This document shows, piece after piece, positions 57,836-63,680 of a stretch of DNA of 64,000 nt. The DNA comes from Rhipicephalus microplus (taxonomy: Eukaryota > Arthropoda > Arachnida > Ixodida > Ixodidae): assembly GCF_043290135.1 (NCBI RefSeq), contig NC_134709.1, positions 62,947,056-63,011,055 of the forward strand, in the 5' to 3' direction. Position 1 is the first letter of the stretch. Every line of letters begins with the position of its first letter. Made by a program: the position numbers and the translations under genes. The notes under the pieces are model-generated. The model had not been told where the DNA came from. It searched no databases and saw nothing but the letters and a program-made list of their open reading frames with translations.

Positions 57836-60800
57836 GGGTCCATCTAGTGGACAGTCCAAGTACAGCGATCTCCCATCTTGCCTCCTTTGTGACACGTACG
57901 CACTCTAGAGCAGGTATGTGCCACCGGTGGCTACGTACTACAGTCGAGCCCACATATAACGAAAACGAACTTTCGCTTAAAACGAACAATATACGCGTGA
58001 CCATCAAAATATACATTGTTTCAATGGCACAAAATCGCACTTACAACGAACGTCTCTGAGCGCCGCTGATCGGTTACAGCGAACGGAGTCAGCGGTCTGC
58101 CGACTTCCCGGGAAACCAATTTCGACCACTGATCAGGCATCAGCGAGGTGCCCACACATTCTTATTGTTAAACGCCGATTCTGCCTCCGCGCCCCTCTAG
58201 GTGCCGCTCTCCCCGACCGCTTTTTGTTACGCACCCCTCCGTCCTTTGTCCCCCCGCTACTCTGAGCACTCCGCATCGCCAGACGAGGCCCGTGTTTTCT
58301 TACTGCCACCGATCTTTTGAAGACCGGTCGGCCACATACCCTGTTTTTAATCGCTGGTACTGTCGTTGGCGTCACCGACCTGGAGTGACCAGACCATTTG
58401 CCAACATCGTCGGCCACCTACTGTATCCGATAGTCTGCGTCTAGTGCACGCGCGTACGCTACCCCACCAACTCTGATAATTTGCAATTCTTTTCGTGTTT
58501 AAGACTTGTTCTCGCTCACTTCGCACTCGGCTCAGCATGCCTTCCGCGCGCGTGCCGAAGCACAAAAACGGCTGTTAATTTGCGTGGAATGAATTGCAAA
58601 ATATCGAAGTTCGTGAGGCCAGGCAAACCCGCCGGCGCAACAAGACGATTTTTTTATCACGGCCTACAAACAACGTCCATGGAACCACTGCAACGTCCAT
58701 GGAACCACGTCCATGGAACCACTATAGTATGTTCAACTATAGCAAAACCGGAAACTAACATTACCGTCAAGTGGTTCCCTGCGCACGCCGGGGAGCTGGA
58801 CGTGGGCCCGAACCGCAACGAGGAGGCAGATACGGAGGCACACGCGCTAACTAGCTGCGGGTCTCTGTCAACGCATTCCTCGGAGCCGCAACGACCCGAT
58901 GCCGAAGACGGAGAGTATTTTATCACAACCTACGCCGACGTTCTGCAGTGGTACAGAACGAGCAGACGCCTCTACCCACCGCCTCACCGAGACCTACAAC
59001 GCAGAGAAGCAGCCACACTACGGCAGCTGCAAGTACAAGCAATATGGACCCCTGTCTGGGCAAAGCACGTTTGCCCGGAGGTCTACACCACTGATGTATG
59101 CCAACACTGCAAGAAGGTGCGAGTCACCCAGAGACACCTCCTTTGGGACTGTGCACCACCGCCGGGTAACCAAGAAGTAATGCCAACTGCCATAAGCAGC
59201 AAAATAATCAGCCGAGAGCCAGGCAATCAAAGAGACGTGGTCCAGCAGGTGCTTAGCATCCTGGAACGCCAGCGGCCGAAAGCGGCGCCCCCACGGGTTT
59301 GACGCGAGTAGGTTGCTGCTCCGGGACGTTCGAGCACACTAGTGTCTCGCTTTAATCCCCCTACCCCTTCCCCCTTTATGCCGGATCGTCAATAAAGTTG
59401 TTTCACTCACTCACTATCACGGCCGCCGATCGAGGCGGCCATGATTTGACTTCTGCGCGCGCTGGCACTCTTTTCAAGTTTTTCTACGTGCGAGTTTAGC
59501 GGACCTTTCAAGCAAGCTACCCAACCTGCCTCCTTCCCGTGTGTTTTGGTTTTCAAGGTCGCCCGCCCGCCGCAACCTCCTCCCTCTTTATCGCACGGAG
59601 GAAGGAATCTTTCATGCCCCCGTGCTTTATTGCAACTCCTTGCCTTTCTCTCGCAAGTCTGCTCTCCCCTCTTGATCCCCTCGCTTGTCTGCTCTTCGCC
59701 CGAATCCATCGCTCTGCGACGCCCGCCACGCTGGCTCGAGTTAGTTTTGTTTTCCAACTGGAAATGAGCCCAGAGCTGTTCCGTGCGTGTGTGCGTCTTG
59801 CTCGCTCTTGGTGTGTGTGTGTGGTCATGATGGCCGACGGGAGGACTAGCACGCTTTTCAAGCCGCTCAACAAAACGTCGAAAGTGTGACCGCTTCGCTT
59901 GAGCGTAATCCGCATGTTAGGTGCCGCATTGCGGAGCGCTTGCTCATAGATGTTGACCACCTGGCAGCTAACTTGCCACTTCAGGCGTCCCGGTATTCAG
60001 CTGTGGAGGTGGTGAATATTTCGTGGGTGGCAGTGACGGCTAAATGTGCGCGAAACTATTTTCGCGAGGCCGACTTCGTCGATTGTCGGGCCCGATGCCG
60101 AGCCTGAAGCTTCCGAACAGGACCACTGCGGCGGCGATTTGTGGCAGTGCGTCGTCGACTCCGACCTAGGAGAGCGGGTGGGACAATTGTTGCGATGATT
60201 TCATTACGGCCGATGATGATGCCGACACTGCGGAACCGTGCATGGATTGGGGCATTGTGAATGTAGTACGTGGCGAGAGCGATTTGGAGAAATCGGATTG
60301 CGAGAACGACGAAGCTTTAGAGCCAGCGCCTCATACAGCATATGCCACGGGCCTCGGCGAACGAGCAGCCTGCCGTTTTAAATAAACTTGAGACCGCCCT
60401 TATAGTTTCTGCTCTTCGAAACATGTGCATCAAAAACTTATTTGGTGCAAAAAAAGTTTGTGTTTTCACTCGCAACTTTTTTAAAAAGCTGTGTTTCATT
60501 TACTACGAACTTTGGGATACAGCGAACGGACGCTGCGTCAGGCTCAGGTTCGTTATAAGCGGGCTCGACTGTACTACCGTATAAACCGGAATGTAAGTTG
60601 AGATATTTTCAATGAAATAATAAGCTAAAGTGGCCCCTCGTCTTATATAGTCGTCTTATATAGCAGTATCTAGCCAAAAGTGTGCCGCTGTCTGGCAACA
60701 TGTGGCTTGCATGTGCTTGAGAAGCCGGATACGGCCATATCCACATCCAAATCCAATCACAAGCTCTTTTTTTCATCTTTTCGTCTGTTTTCTTTGTGTT

Positions 60801-63680
60801 CATGATTTGCTTCCGATCTGTTCCGAGTTTTCGCTCCGCTTGATATTGCGGTGCATTTTTAGTGGTCTTTTTTTTTTTCGTTCACTGAATATGAGTAGCG
60901 GTGCGAGGAGGCAGTACTCAGCTGTGTTTAAACTAGATGTTGTTGAGTTCGCAGAAGCGAACGGGAATATGGCTGCTCAGCGCCACATTCGGAAAAAAGC
61001 GTGCGCTATTGGAGGGCACAGAAAGGGAAGCTGCAGATGTGCAATCCTAGAAAAATGTCATTTCGTGGACGAAGTGCTGTTCATCCGCAGCTGGAGGATA
61101 AGCTAGCGGACTTTGTGCGGGAAGTTCATGCGCGCTAGCTGCCAGTGTCCGTGGATACCATTCGCAAGAAAGCCGTGGAACTCGCTCTAGAAGCTGGATT
61201 CACGAGAGAAGAGTTCCGTGCACCAAACTCTTGGGTGCGTTGATTTCTGCGACGCAAAGGATTTTCTCTCCGGCGGCGCACATCCATCTGTCAAAAGTTA
61301 CCGGAGGAGTTCGAGGACAAGCTCATAAACTTTCAGCGCTTCGTGAACCGGCTTTGGGAGCAAAACGACTACATGATGGGGCAGATTGGCAACGCCGATG
61401 AGACCCCGTGTGGTTTGACATGCCTTCCTCGACCACGATTACGCAGCGCGGCGCCAGGGATGTGAAGCTGTTGTCCACTGGCAACGAGCACTCGCGCTTC
61501 ACCGTCATGCTGGCATGCACGGCAGAACGTAGAAAGCTTCTGCCCTTCGTCATTTTCAAACGCAAGACAATGCCGAACAAAGTGTTCCTGCCTGGTGTTG
61601 TTGTTCGCGTCAACAAAAAGGGATACATGGACGAGGCCATGATGCTCGAATGGACAAGAGTGCTGTGGAATCGTCGGCCAGGTGCACTGCTGCGTCTTTG
61701 CAGCATACAGTGTTGGATGCGTTTCGTGGCCACTTAACTGACTCAGTGAAGCACGCACTCGGCAACGGGAAAACGGACCTCGCCGTGATACCAGGCGGTA
61801 CGACGTCCACCCTCCAGCCGCTCGACGTTGTGCTAAACAAGCCATTCAAGGACCGAGTGTGGCTGGAATACCAAAGGTGGATGTCCGGTGACAACCCCAA
61901 GACAACGACGGGCCGCCTACAAAGGCCTCCGCTTACGACTTTGTGGCTGGGTGCTTTTCGCCTGGCGTTCCTTGCCGGATTCCATGGTGGAAAATGCTTT
62001 CAAGAAATGTTGAATCAGCAACTCGCTGGATGGCACTGAAGACAACACACTGTGGAAGGCGGCCAACGACAAACTCTCGTCTTCAAAAGACAGTGGTGCT
62101 TCGTCGGACCAATAGGAGCAGTTGCGATGGTGGTTAAGGGAGCTCCGACGATCGGGGTGCGGTGCGCCTAATTTACTATTAAATGTGGTTCGACAGTTTT
62201 GGGTTGTTTTCCTTTTTTTTTTCTTTTTTGGTAACCTGAACTTGGGGGGTCGACCTATATTCTCACTCGACCTATAGTCCGGTTTATACGGTATTTAGCA
62301 GTAAAAAAAAAATCACAGCTTTGCCGCAAAGGTGAAGCAATGAACGCGATAGCAGCAAAATGAAAGGTCAAGCGCAGAATTGAACTGTCTTCTCGCGGCT
62401 AAATTGGTATTCTTTATGCTGTGGAAGGCTAGTTTGCTGAGAGTAGCAGAATTGTTTCTCACTTCAGTGGACCTATACTATACACTCAAACCTAAATGCA
62501 ACGAAACATCGATTGTAAAGAAGTAAATAAAAAATAGTCTTGCAAAGATGCACAGTGTCTTGCAAAGATGCACAGTGTCAGGAATAACCTTTATAATGAA
62601 TTTTCGGATATAACAAACTTGCTTTCTAGTAACATGCAACTTTGTTATAGTATAGAGTTTTGAGTGTGCTTTGCAATCTCTGCTGCAGGAACCACTCGCC
62701 ACACGCAGCAGCGCCCCCTGATGGGTTTGTCTTTGGTGAGAACCTGCGAGAGCGGGCTGCGGTAAGTAACCTTGTTTGCAATTTAGCTTGCCTCCTTTGC
62801 CGTTACTCGAAGATAAATACTATTCGAGGACTGTGGGTATTGATAAATGGCTGTCATTTCGATTGTTGAATGCCCTCGCATGGTTTCCTTTTTTTCTGCT
62901 GCACAATAGTAGGGGTTCACTTAAATCTAAGTTGACTGACAACTTTGTAAGCGCATTGAATTGTCTTCTGGCAACCCTCTTATCAATAGTTTTGCCATCA
63001 AAGGTGCGTCATTTTGAGAAGAGATGGAGACCCAAGTTTAATATTTAGATTTGGTGGCCAAAATTGTCACATCCGGATGTTAGTGGGATGCCATAGATTT
63101 GTCGTTTACTTTTATTTTGTATAATTTTGTGCTTCCTTATGTCCTCGTTGGTCTAGTCAATGTTCTGCACTCAGGATCTTGGCTTTATTCCACGTAGAAC
63201 GGTGCTTAAAAGCCACCTTCGCTGCAGTACACTGGTGTCCTGTGGAAGAGTGTAATATAATTGGGAAGGGGCTGTTAGCGCCAGGCACGGGACACACCAC
63301 ATGTTGTTTAGCTACTCGTGCGTGTATGCCCCCCCATAATTATGAATACTTGTATGATCGCTGACATCCATTATAAGGTTACTTTAAATCATTTGGAGCA
63401 GCGAATGACATTTCTGCTGCCTTAAAAAAAAAAAAAAAAAACTTGTGTACCATTTTTTTTTTTTTTTTGCTACCTCTACACTAGGGTTTTACGAAGCTCC
63501 GGAATTTCAAGGTCGCCAGCATGGCAGAGTCACATTTGAATTCGCAGAGTATTTCAAAGGATTCAACAGGTGCGAGAAATGCTCATGTGGACTTCGATCA
63601 TCATTGTTTGCTAAGTGGAGTAATTCAGGATACTACTTCTATTGTAAGAGCAGTGCTCATGTCCTCTCTGCTCGATTTAG
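31853..63680 (+). CDS. RANBP3: RANBP3-like gene (Ran-binding protein 3 homologue), 5' part, seven proposed exons
   Basis: RANBP3 is a nuclear Ran-binding cofactor for exportin-1 (CRM1) mediated export. Exons joined from 31853 read MAEKAGMLGLSRIQQNPFAI, then SKPIVAPPTLVLG, IVLRPSALAFQAEKL, a Ser/Thr/Gly-rich region with a Gln run, and GFVFGENLRERAA. These segments match, in order, the N-terminal KP.IAPP, the LRP and the FVFG.NLR.R motifs of animal RANBP3. The phases 1,1,1,1,2,0 across introns 1-6 all agree, which is hard to get by chance. The Ran-binding domain itself is expected beyond the right end. The gene spans more than 32 kb here, with introns of 7.3, 0.8, 1.3, 10.5, 10.4 and 0.75 kb. 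Alternative: another FxFG-containing Ran-binding-domain nucleoporin-like protein. The coordinates span introns; see the exon entries. Confidence 0.78.
33788..33852 (+). repeat. Two-copy tandem repeat of about 33 bp
   Basis: ACTAGTATAGCCACTAATAA and ACTAGTGTAGCCACTAATAA begin two adjacent copies that each end TACTAACTTTC. It is a recent small duplication in intron 1. Confidence 0.8.
35670..35750 (+). mobile_element. Possible degenerate tRNA-like SINE
   Basis: TAGCACAGTTGGTAGTGCAT resembles a tRNA A-box region (compare AGTTGGTAGAGC), followed at tRNA distance by a degraded B box. The call is weak. Confidence 0.3.
38590..38905 (+). repeat. Tandem direct duplication of about 165 bp
   Basis: Two diverged copies begin GATGAATTCATC (38589 and about 38754). 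They share the order AGTGTGGAC, GAGAATT, TTTCAACT, TTGTTC or the like, CTACNTCTCAC, TTGGTGCCAG and TTGGTCAAGT. They lie 250 bp before exon 2. There is no coding signal. Confidence 0.7.
39162..39257 (+). CDS. RANBP3: RANBP3-like exon 2
   Basis: This 96-nt exon (32 codons, phase 1 to 1) lies between ACAACAG and GTAAGG. It encodes AGMLGLSRIQQNPFAIKTTT followed by a Ser/Asp-rich stretch. The QNPFA(I/L) segment resembles a short motif seen near the N terminus of RANBP3-type proteins. Confidence 0.75.
40015..40059 (+). CDS. RANBP3: RANBP3-like exon 3
   Basis: A 45-nt micro-exon (15 codons, phase 1 to 1) between CCTTGCAG and GTGAGT. It encodes ESKPIVAPPTLVLGAG, which matches the conserved KP.IAPP.(F/L)V segment of RANBP3. 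Confidence 0.78.
40266..40394. repeat. Fold-back palindrome with 58-bp arms
   Basis: Left arm 40266-40323 (TTCATAATAAAATATTGGGA start) and right arm 40337-40394 are near-perfect inverted copies around a 13-nt loop. It lies in intron 3. No terminal duplication could be defined. It may be a MITE or the residue of a self-primed repair event. Confidence 0.8.
40940..41150 (+). mobile_element. Degenerate Ruka-like SINE
   Basis: In plus orientation it carries a tRNA-like head with a decayed B box (GGTCGCACGCTCGATTCTGG). The Ruka body words follow: GTTAAAGAACACCCAGGTGG, TCGAAATTTC, GGCCCTCCAC and CGTTAAACCTC or a close variant. It is older than the copies at 26.7 and 27.5 kb and lies in intron 3, 240 bp before exon 4. 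Confidence 0.65.
41389..41481 (+). CDS. RANBP3: RANBP3-like exon 4
   Basis: A 93-nt exon (31 codons, phase 1 to 1) between TTTGTTGCAG and GTGAGT. It encodes SSSGSRIVLRPSALAFQAEK and ends in LKQTS. The VLRPSAL segment corresponds to the conserved VLRP motif of RANBP3. Confidence 0.8.
42186..42368 (+). repeat. Dispersed repeat related to 56935-57105
   Basis: Shares with 56935-57105 the ordered words GAGACATG, CAGTTCTT, TAAGAGGTGTCTC (or variant), TAAGCA, GTCTCTTAT (or variant) and ACATC near the end. Both copies look like decayed small TIR elements, but the ends are not certain. Confidence 0.4.
42738..43110 (-). pseudogene. Penelope-like element, GIY-YIG endonuclease end
   Basis: The minus-strand translation includes VVYETPFSCEHVYVGQSGRC, then LNIRLREH, a His/Cys-rich stretch and ETVDACIIQK. 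This is the C-terminal GIY-YIG endonuclease domain of Penelope-like retroelements: the VYE...VYVGQ(T/S)GRCLN..RLREH block, and later a catalytic Glu. The reverse transcriptase that should precede it is missing, since the frame breaks near 43110, so this is a 5'-truncated copy. Sequence to about 42430 is presumably its 3' UTR. The fragment lies antisense in intron 4 of the RANBP3-like gene. Confidence 0.72.
43319..46337 (+). mobile_element. Kolobok-type DNA transposon A (TTAA-flanked)
   Basis: The ends are GGGGGGACGCGGC at 43323 and ...GCATCCCCCC at 46333, flanked by TTAA (43319-43322 and 46334-46337). The element is 3011 bp with one long intact gene. Its terminal repeats agree best in the outer G/C run and share GC and GTG further in. 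TTAA duplications with a DDE transposase of this kind match the Kolobok superfamily. piggyBac also uses TTAA, but its transposase is different. Confidence 0.8.
43841..45772 (+). CDS. Kolobok/'mutator-like' DDE transposase A, intact
   Basis: This 643-residue transposase would cut and paste element A. A basic N terminus (FGRRKRKGRGRK) precedes a C2C2 zinc ribbon (CCKACHGP and CERCGE). An RNase H-fold catalytic region follows. Candidate catalytic residues are Asp279 in YDGTW, Asp374 in SDGDS and Glu542 in QNSNESLHS. Between them lie a Cys/His cluster (CLGC...HKCQKN) and the family blocks GKGRLTGELI and STDE. The C terminus ends DYASGAF. It is the only one of the three paralogues in the window that keeps this end in frame, so it could be functional. 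Databases often label such proteins 'mutator-like transposase domain'; the TTAA flanks argue for Kolobok. Confidence 0.88.
   Translation: MPGNAKKYRTVHAFGRRKRKGRGRKSTKSSEPLVDSDERCVDAPRPFSDGATERVASDDDDGEANSGRLRIDTKVVTNAEVEENHAREKATLDRLSSAPATARKIDFFTASCSEATAQDSDHAAPYLLMHLDILNAIMGALCCKACHGPATIVRGDRDYGLAVKVLVQCERCGEIANEWTSPRANGTKTCNPFEVNLLASRAMVATGNGQTKMNDIFATMGISHRGMHHKTFQRHLKNTLAPAATRAAESAMSECAEKVRTIYDDLCFGHRGNIAVSYDGTWKTRGHSSHIGVGTVIELFSGYVLDYVVLSNFCLGCEMGPKPSSEGYQEWKANHKCQKNTNSKAGQMEVEAALILFQRSLERHGLRYTTMLSDGDSRTFCAIQDAKVYGYIDVQKEDCINHVQKRMGTALRNLVQKQKCDGKRGLGGKGRLTGELITRLSTYYGRALKSHEGDVGEMQKAVMATYRHVTSTDECSDHSLYPAAETSWCRHNAAKAKGEPDPRHAYNLPKDVAEALLPVYTRLSERALLQRCERGKTQNSNESLHSVIWSLAPKEHHASLFAVEAAVAEAVLRFNTGNLNSATAILGEMDMNATSTGARRAREKDHRRSIVSNKKRTASLELRKLVKRRHEHRMHSDYASGAF
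46977..48878 (+). CDS. Kolobok/'mutator-like' DDE transposase B, C-terminal frameshift
   Basis: A homologue of transposase A along its whole length (zinc ribbon CHRCTAIG and CLHCGVV; YDGTW; SDGDS; QNASESFHS). The frame is open from 46866, but the ATG at 46977 (MRPTKKKTLQSFGARKR) aligns with the start of A and is preferred. The call stops at 48878. The next frame encodes a conserved-style lysine-rich tail ending SSYAAGSF, with a stop at 48961-48963. A 1-2 nt indel near 48850 has therefore removed the last ~35 residues. At protein level B is clearly diverged from A, so A and B are different families and not a recent duplication. Confidence 0.85.
   Translation: MRPTKKKTLQSFGARKRAMKLVRAARLSARTCADGDRADGTCGAASASSTQESGRIDAPSNGTPAPPVQEFVVTSAPGVSCSSTVASASSLSSASSAIGSSTVHLRTSFLTCEEKEAADQQRAAVQRELGAMPATERKFQAMERHHEAATATSEGEKFFLVQMDALDDLLSRTPCHRCTAIGMKVRGGTQLGLAAKLELVCLHCGVVSSSWSSSRQDDTKAFDVNVRAIMATKQIGKGQTALNDFWAAMNTSHRGLHHKTFQKHLKKFRKPQTQCIENFYAESASAVKATYKEMDQYFTSDITVCYDGTWHKRGHTSHIGVGAIIEYHTGLILDAVVLSNQCLGCQVGPKPGDADYACWLENHVCQKNTDSKSGRMEVEAAIILFSRSLSKHNLRYLTLVSDGDSATFSALVQENVYGLVPISKVECLNHVQKRMGTALRNLVQKSDKALGGKGRLTKALIDKLTDYYGWGLRNNSDDVAAMRRAVMASYHHVTSTDEEPHHDLCPEGADSWCRHNASKITGVPPPKHSYKLPRYVADALLPIYERLSQASLLQRCLGAKTQNASESFHSVLWSLMPKEQHASLIAVETALHDAVLRYNAGCYRAAQELASSVGLTPGHSTGSRERFSALEKG
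49240..49745 (+). repeat. Dispersed repeat with three 60-bp tandem units, inside transposon B
   Basis: It is bounded by inverted GGGCGAAGCTCC and GGAGCTTCGCCCC (about 49283 and 49728-49740). Inside, a 60-bp unit beginning ACCGCCATCTAGTGAACACT is repeated at 49526, 49586 and 49646. It contains AGAGGTGGCTAC, also found in the satellite at 23.6-26.3 kb. The left part (ATCCACGAAGTGAATGATGA) matches 57620. It presumably inserted into B's 3' non-coding region. Confidence 0.75.
50811..50983. mobile_element. TA-flanked MITE, pogo-type
   Basis: TIRs of 23-24 bp: CAGTAGACTCTCAGTAAACG at 50813 pairs with the end at 50981 (TACTGAGAGTCTACTG), with two mismatches. TA lies on both sides. It is 169 bp and non-coding. 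A second imperfect AACGGAAC/AAACGAAAC pattern repeats inside. Confidence 0.85.
51943..52297 (+). CDS. RANBP3: RANBP3-like exon 5 (large, low-complexity)
   Basis: A 355-nt exon (phase 1 to 2) between a long pyrimidine tract ending GACAG and the donor GTGAGT. It encodes a Ser/Thr/Gly-rich disordered region with a Gln run (GEQQQQQMPSAS) and acidic patches (SGAEDDNSGS). GC content is much higher than in the surrounding intron. Animal RANBP3 has a similarly variable Ser/Glu-rich stretch before its FxFG motif. Confidence 0.78.
52551..55555 (+). mobile_element. Kolobok-type DNA transposon C (TTAA-flanked)
   Basis: The ends are GGGGGCACACGGGTCTT at 52555 and the segment ending AGACCAGTGTGCCCCC at 55551, inverted with one mismatch over 17 bp. 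TTAA lies at 52551-52554 and 55552-55555. The length is 2997 bp. These are the clearest TIRs of the three related elements and are the best support for the TTAA duplication assignment. Confidence 0.88.
53052..55121 (+). CDS. Kolobok/'mutator-like' DDE transposase C, C-terminal frameshift
   Basis: A homologue of transposases A and B: basic start (YGKKRKK), zinc ribbon (CKLCSGDV and CATCGDV), YDGSW, SDGDC, and a QNSNESLHS block with a candidate catalytic Glu. The annotated frame runs to 55121, but the last ~75 residues are not family-like. The alternative frame carries the expected basic tail ending GDYASGAY with a stop at 54967-54969. A frameshift near 54880-54900 is therefore likely. The rest of the protein is intact and closer to A than to B. 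Confidence 0.86.
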   Translation: MWKAGRKFHTRNQYGKKRKKSLLENFKGRSASARSAERASDPPSVASSEAPDNIGLAPPPPPAQDNASGSGRVRLDTAVLHPLEVAEVRRNAENKLQELASTGATQRKCGLLAYIDDAAATPLDETRFLIVSLDQLNELMRAVKCKLCSGDVNIGKEDREYGLVVKLVLTCATCGDVSVAWSSPHVDGESKAKPFAINVLGARAMQSTGNQQTAFNDVFSSMNISSRGLHNKTWQSYVKTKLTAAAVRASEKLTAECARSVRELYAELDLGNPGNIAVSYDGSWMTRGHSSHIGVGTVIELFTGLVLDYVVFCNFCAGCERAPKESDSSYDEWKANHHCQKHSTKKAGEMEVEAALILFQRSWERHKLRYTTVLSDGDCRTYPALKEADVYGFIKVTKEECVNHVQKRMGTQLRNLPKQRPAGSESLSGRGRLTGDLVNKLTSYYGWAIKSHKGDVPAMHNAVMATYHHVTSNDAVSNHSLCPTGPDSWCRQNAAKARGEPAPKHRYNLPPHVCEALLPVYERDKKLLERCQRGKTQNSNESLHSVIWSLAPKERHASLHSVEAAVTEAVMRFNAGSQVTSSKILKELCLNPGLLSSKRMAEKDLRRTRYSTCRKCAADAQEAAPGCQQSRGLCFWGLLVISLQKCTECFTVYIKQGTLVFFAIFSKCIFLTFRKFLRGTSRHAVQLER
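55841..56325 (+). pseudogene. Pogo-like transposase, internal stop and internal deletion
   Basis: Starts MGQYASFTAAFKLKTLDYVI, the pogo/CENP-B-type N-terminal helix-turn-helix. An in-frame TAG interrupts it at 55969-55971. It resumes in frame with KSGKFPDIEKAVLEYVKDMR, the second DNA-binding domain. The DDE catalytic domain is absent. After VSRRLGV the sequence jumps to a short acidic C-terminal tail (DDPLWDSEDTASSDWESCC) in another frame. The copy cannot encode an active transposase and is a deletion derivative of a longer element. Confidence 0.7.
56935..57105 (+). repeat. Dispersed repeat related to 42186-42368
   Basis: Second copy of the sequence described at 42186-42368, more decayed. 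It starts near AGTAGAACC and ends near TATAAAGGGGTCCTAGTG. It may be a small TIR element. Confidence 0.4.
57600..57900 (+). repeat. Dispersed repeat with TCCG/TCTG minisatellite
   Basis: Contains ATATCCACGGAGTGAATGAT (as at 9515 inverted, and 49255), then an irregular CCGTCTGTCCATGCC run at 57680-57840, then CATCTAGTGGACAGTCCAAG, matching the inverted copy near 9220-9250. It is the same family as 9125-9560 in the opposite orientation. Confidence 0.65.
58674..58724 (+). repeat. Three-copy CGTCCATGGAACCAC repeat
   Basis: CGTCCATGGAACCAC occurs three times in about 50 bp, each with a CCATGG palindrome, next to the 5' truncation point of the LINE fragment. It may be part of the insertion junction. 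Confidence 0.7.
58735..59417 (+). pseudogene. 5'-truncated LINE: RNase H end and zinc finger of ORF2
   Basis: The frame reads VKWFPAHAGELDVGPNRNEE and then ADTEAHAL, the last RNase H motif. A segment rich in Arg/Gln follows, and then a C-terminal zinc motif (CQHCKKVRVTQRHLLWDC). It stops at 59302. A short 3' UTR ends AATAAAGTTGTTTCACTCAC and a CACT-repeat tail at about 59417. The truncation and tail are typical of non-LTR retrotransposon insertions. It differs from the I-type LINE at 17-22 kb. Confidence 0.78.
59960..60382 (+). pseudogene. C-terminal remnant of a Tigger transposase
   Basis: VNISWVAVTAKCARNYFREA resembles the W..VS..T..NCF..AGF block near the end of Tigger/pogo transposases. 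After a frame break, acidic sequence follows (DDFITADDDADTAEPCMDW and ESDLEKSDCENDE), matching their acidic tails. The catalytic core is not recognisable in this element. Confidence 0.6.
60575..62293 (+). mobile_element. Pogo-like transposon, almost touching the preceding Tigger element
   Basis: The left end CCGTATAAACCGGAATGTAA at 60577 pairs with the right end ...CCGGTTTATACGG at 62291. TA flanks both sides (60575-60576 and 62292-62293). The length is 1715 bp with a decayed transposase. Only one base separates its left TA from the right TA of the Tigger element. Confidence 0.82.
60891..62039 (+). pseudogene. Pogo-like transposase, several frameshifts and stops
   Basis: It begins MSSGARRQYSAVFKLDVVEF (helix-turn-helix). 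Pieces then lie in changing frames: LADFVREVHAR, SVDTIRKKAVELALEAGF, GQIGNADETPCG (first catalytic Asp region), ARDVKLLSTGNEHSRFTVML, LDAFRGHLTDSV (second Asp region) and GGTTSTLQPLDVVLNKPFKD (third Asp region and the family's QPLDV motif). In-frame stops lie near 61103, 61137 and 61241, with frame changes near 61100, 61400 and 61670. It is inactive, but the order and spacing match a full-length pogo transposase. Confidence 0.82.
62481..62668. mobile_element. MITE ending 22 bp before exon 6
   Basis: CACTCAAACCTAAATGCAAC at 62483 pairs imperfectly with a right end AGAGTTTTGAGTG at 62666. TA lies on the left, and TG (a decayed TA) on the right. A 19-bp direct repeat (CTTGCAAAGATGCACAGTG) sits inside, starting at 62539 and 62560. 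It is non-coding. Confidence 0.55.
62689..62761 (+). CDS. RANBP3: RANBP3-like exon 6 (FxFG motif)
   Basis: A 73-nt exon (phase 2 to 0) between TCTGCTGCAG and GTAAGT. It encodes NHSPHAAAPPDGFVFGENLR and ERAA. FVFG(Q/E)NLR(D/E)R is the hallmark motif preceding the Ran-binding region in RANBP3. This is the strongest single piece of evidence for the gene identity. Confidence 0.85.
63512..63680 (+). CDS. RANBP3: RANBP3-like exon 7, proposed
   Basis: Candidate phase-0 exon from the AG at 63510-63511 to a GTGAAT donor at 63681. It is open and encodes VASMAESHLNSQSISKDSTG followed by ARNAHVDFDHHCLLSG and LMSSLLDL. The Val after ERAA would fit the family. An alternative acceptor after CACTAG (about 63484) would add nine residues. 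The long T-run upstream (63453-63468) is a fair polypyrimidine tract. Composition is less exon-like than exons 2-6. Confidence 0.45.

Larger units (their letters stand above)
57939..60573 (+). mobile_element. Tigger/pogo-like transposon with a LINE fragment inside
   Basis: CAGTCGAGCCCACATATAAC at 57941 pairs with the end GTTATAAGCGGGCTCGACTG at 60571. TA flanks both sides (57939-57940 and 60572-60573). The length is 2631 bp, including a LINE fragment of about 0.7 kb. Decayed transposase is visible at 59960-60380. ACGAAC/GTTCGT words near each end are typical sub-terminal motifs of this group. Confidence 0.72.
52298..62688 (+). other. Intron 5, about 10.4 kb, transposon-filled
   Basis: Starts GTGAGT and ends CTGCTGCAG. 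It holds a pogo-like element with Kolobok C inside, a dispersed repeat, a Tigger-like element with a LINE fragment inside, a second pogo-like element and a MITE just before the acceptor. The stretch 56531-56930 has no recognised feature. The stretch 57106-57600 is unassigned and contains simple A/T runs. Confidence 0.75.

Noticed and set aside
58481..58734. N-terminal extension of the RNase H-like ORF as one 273-residue protein
   Set aside because: The part before about 58735 belongs to the surrounding Tigger element and a short CGTCCATGGAACCAC repeat. The frame is open through the junction by chance.
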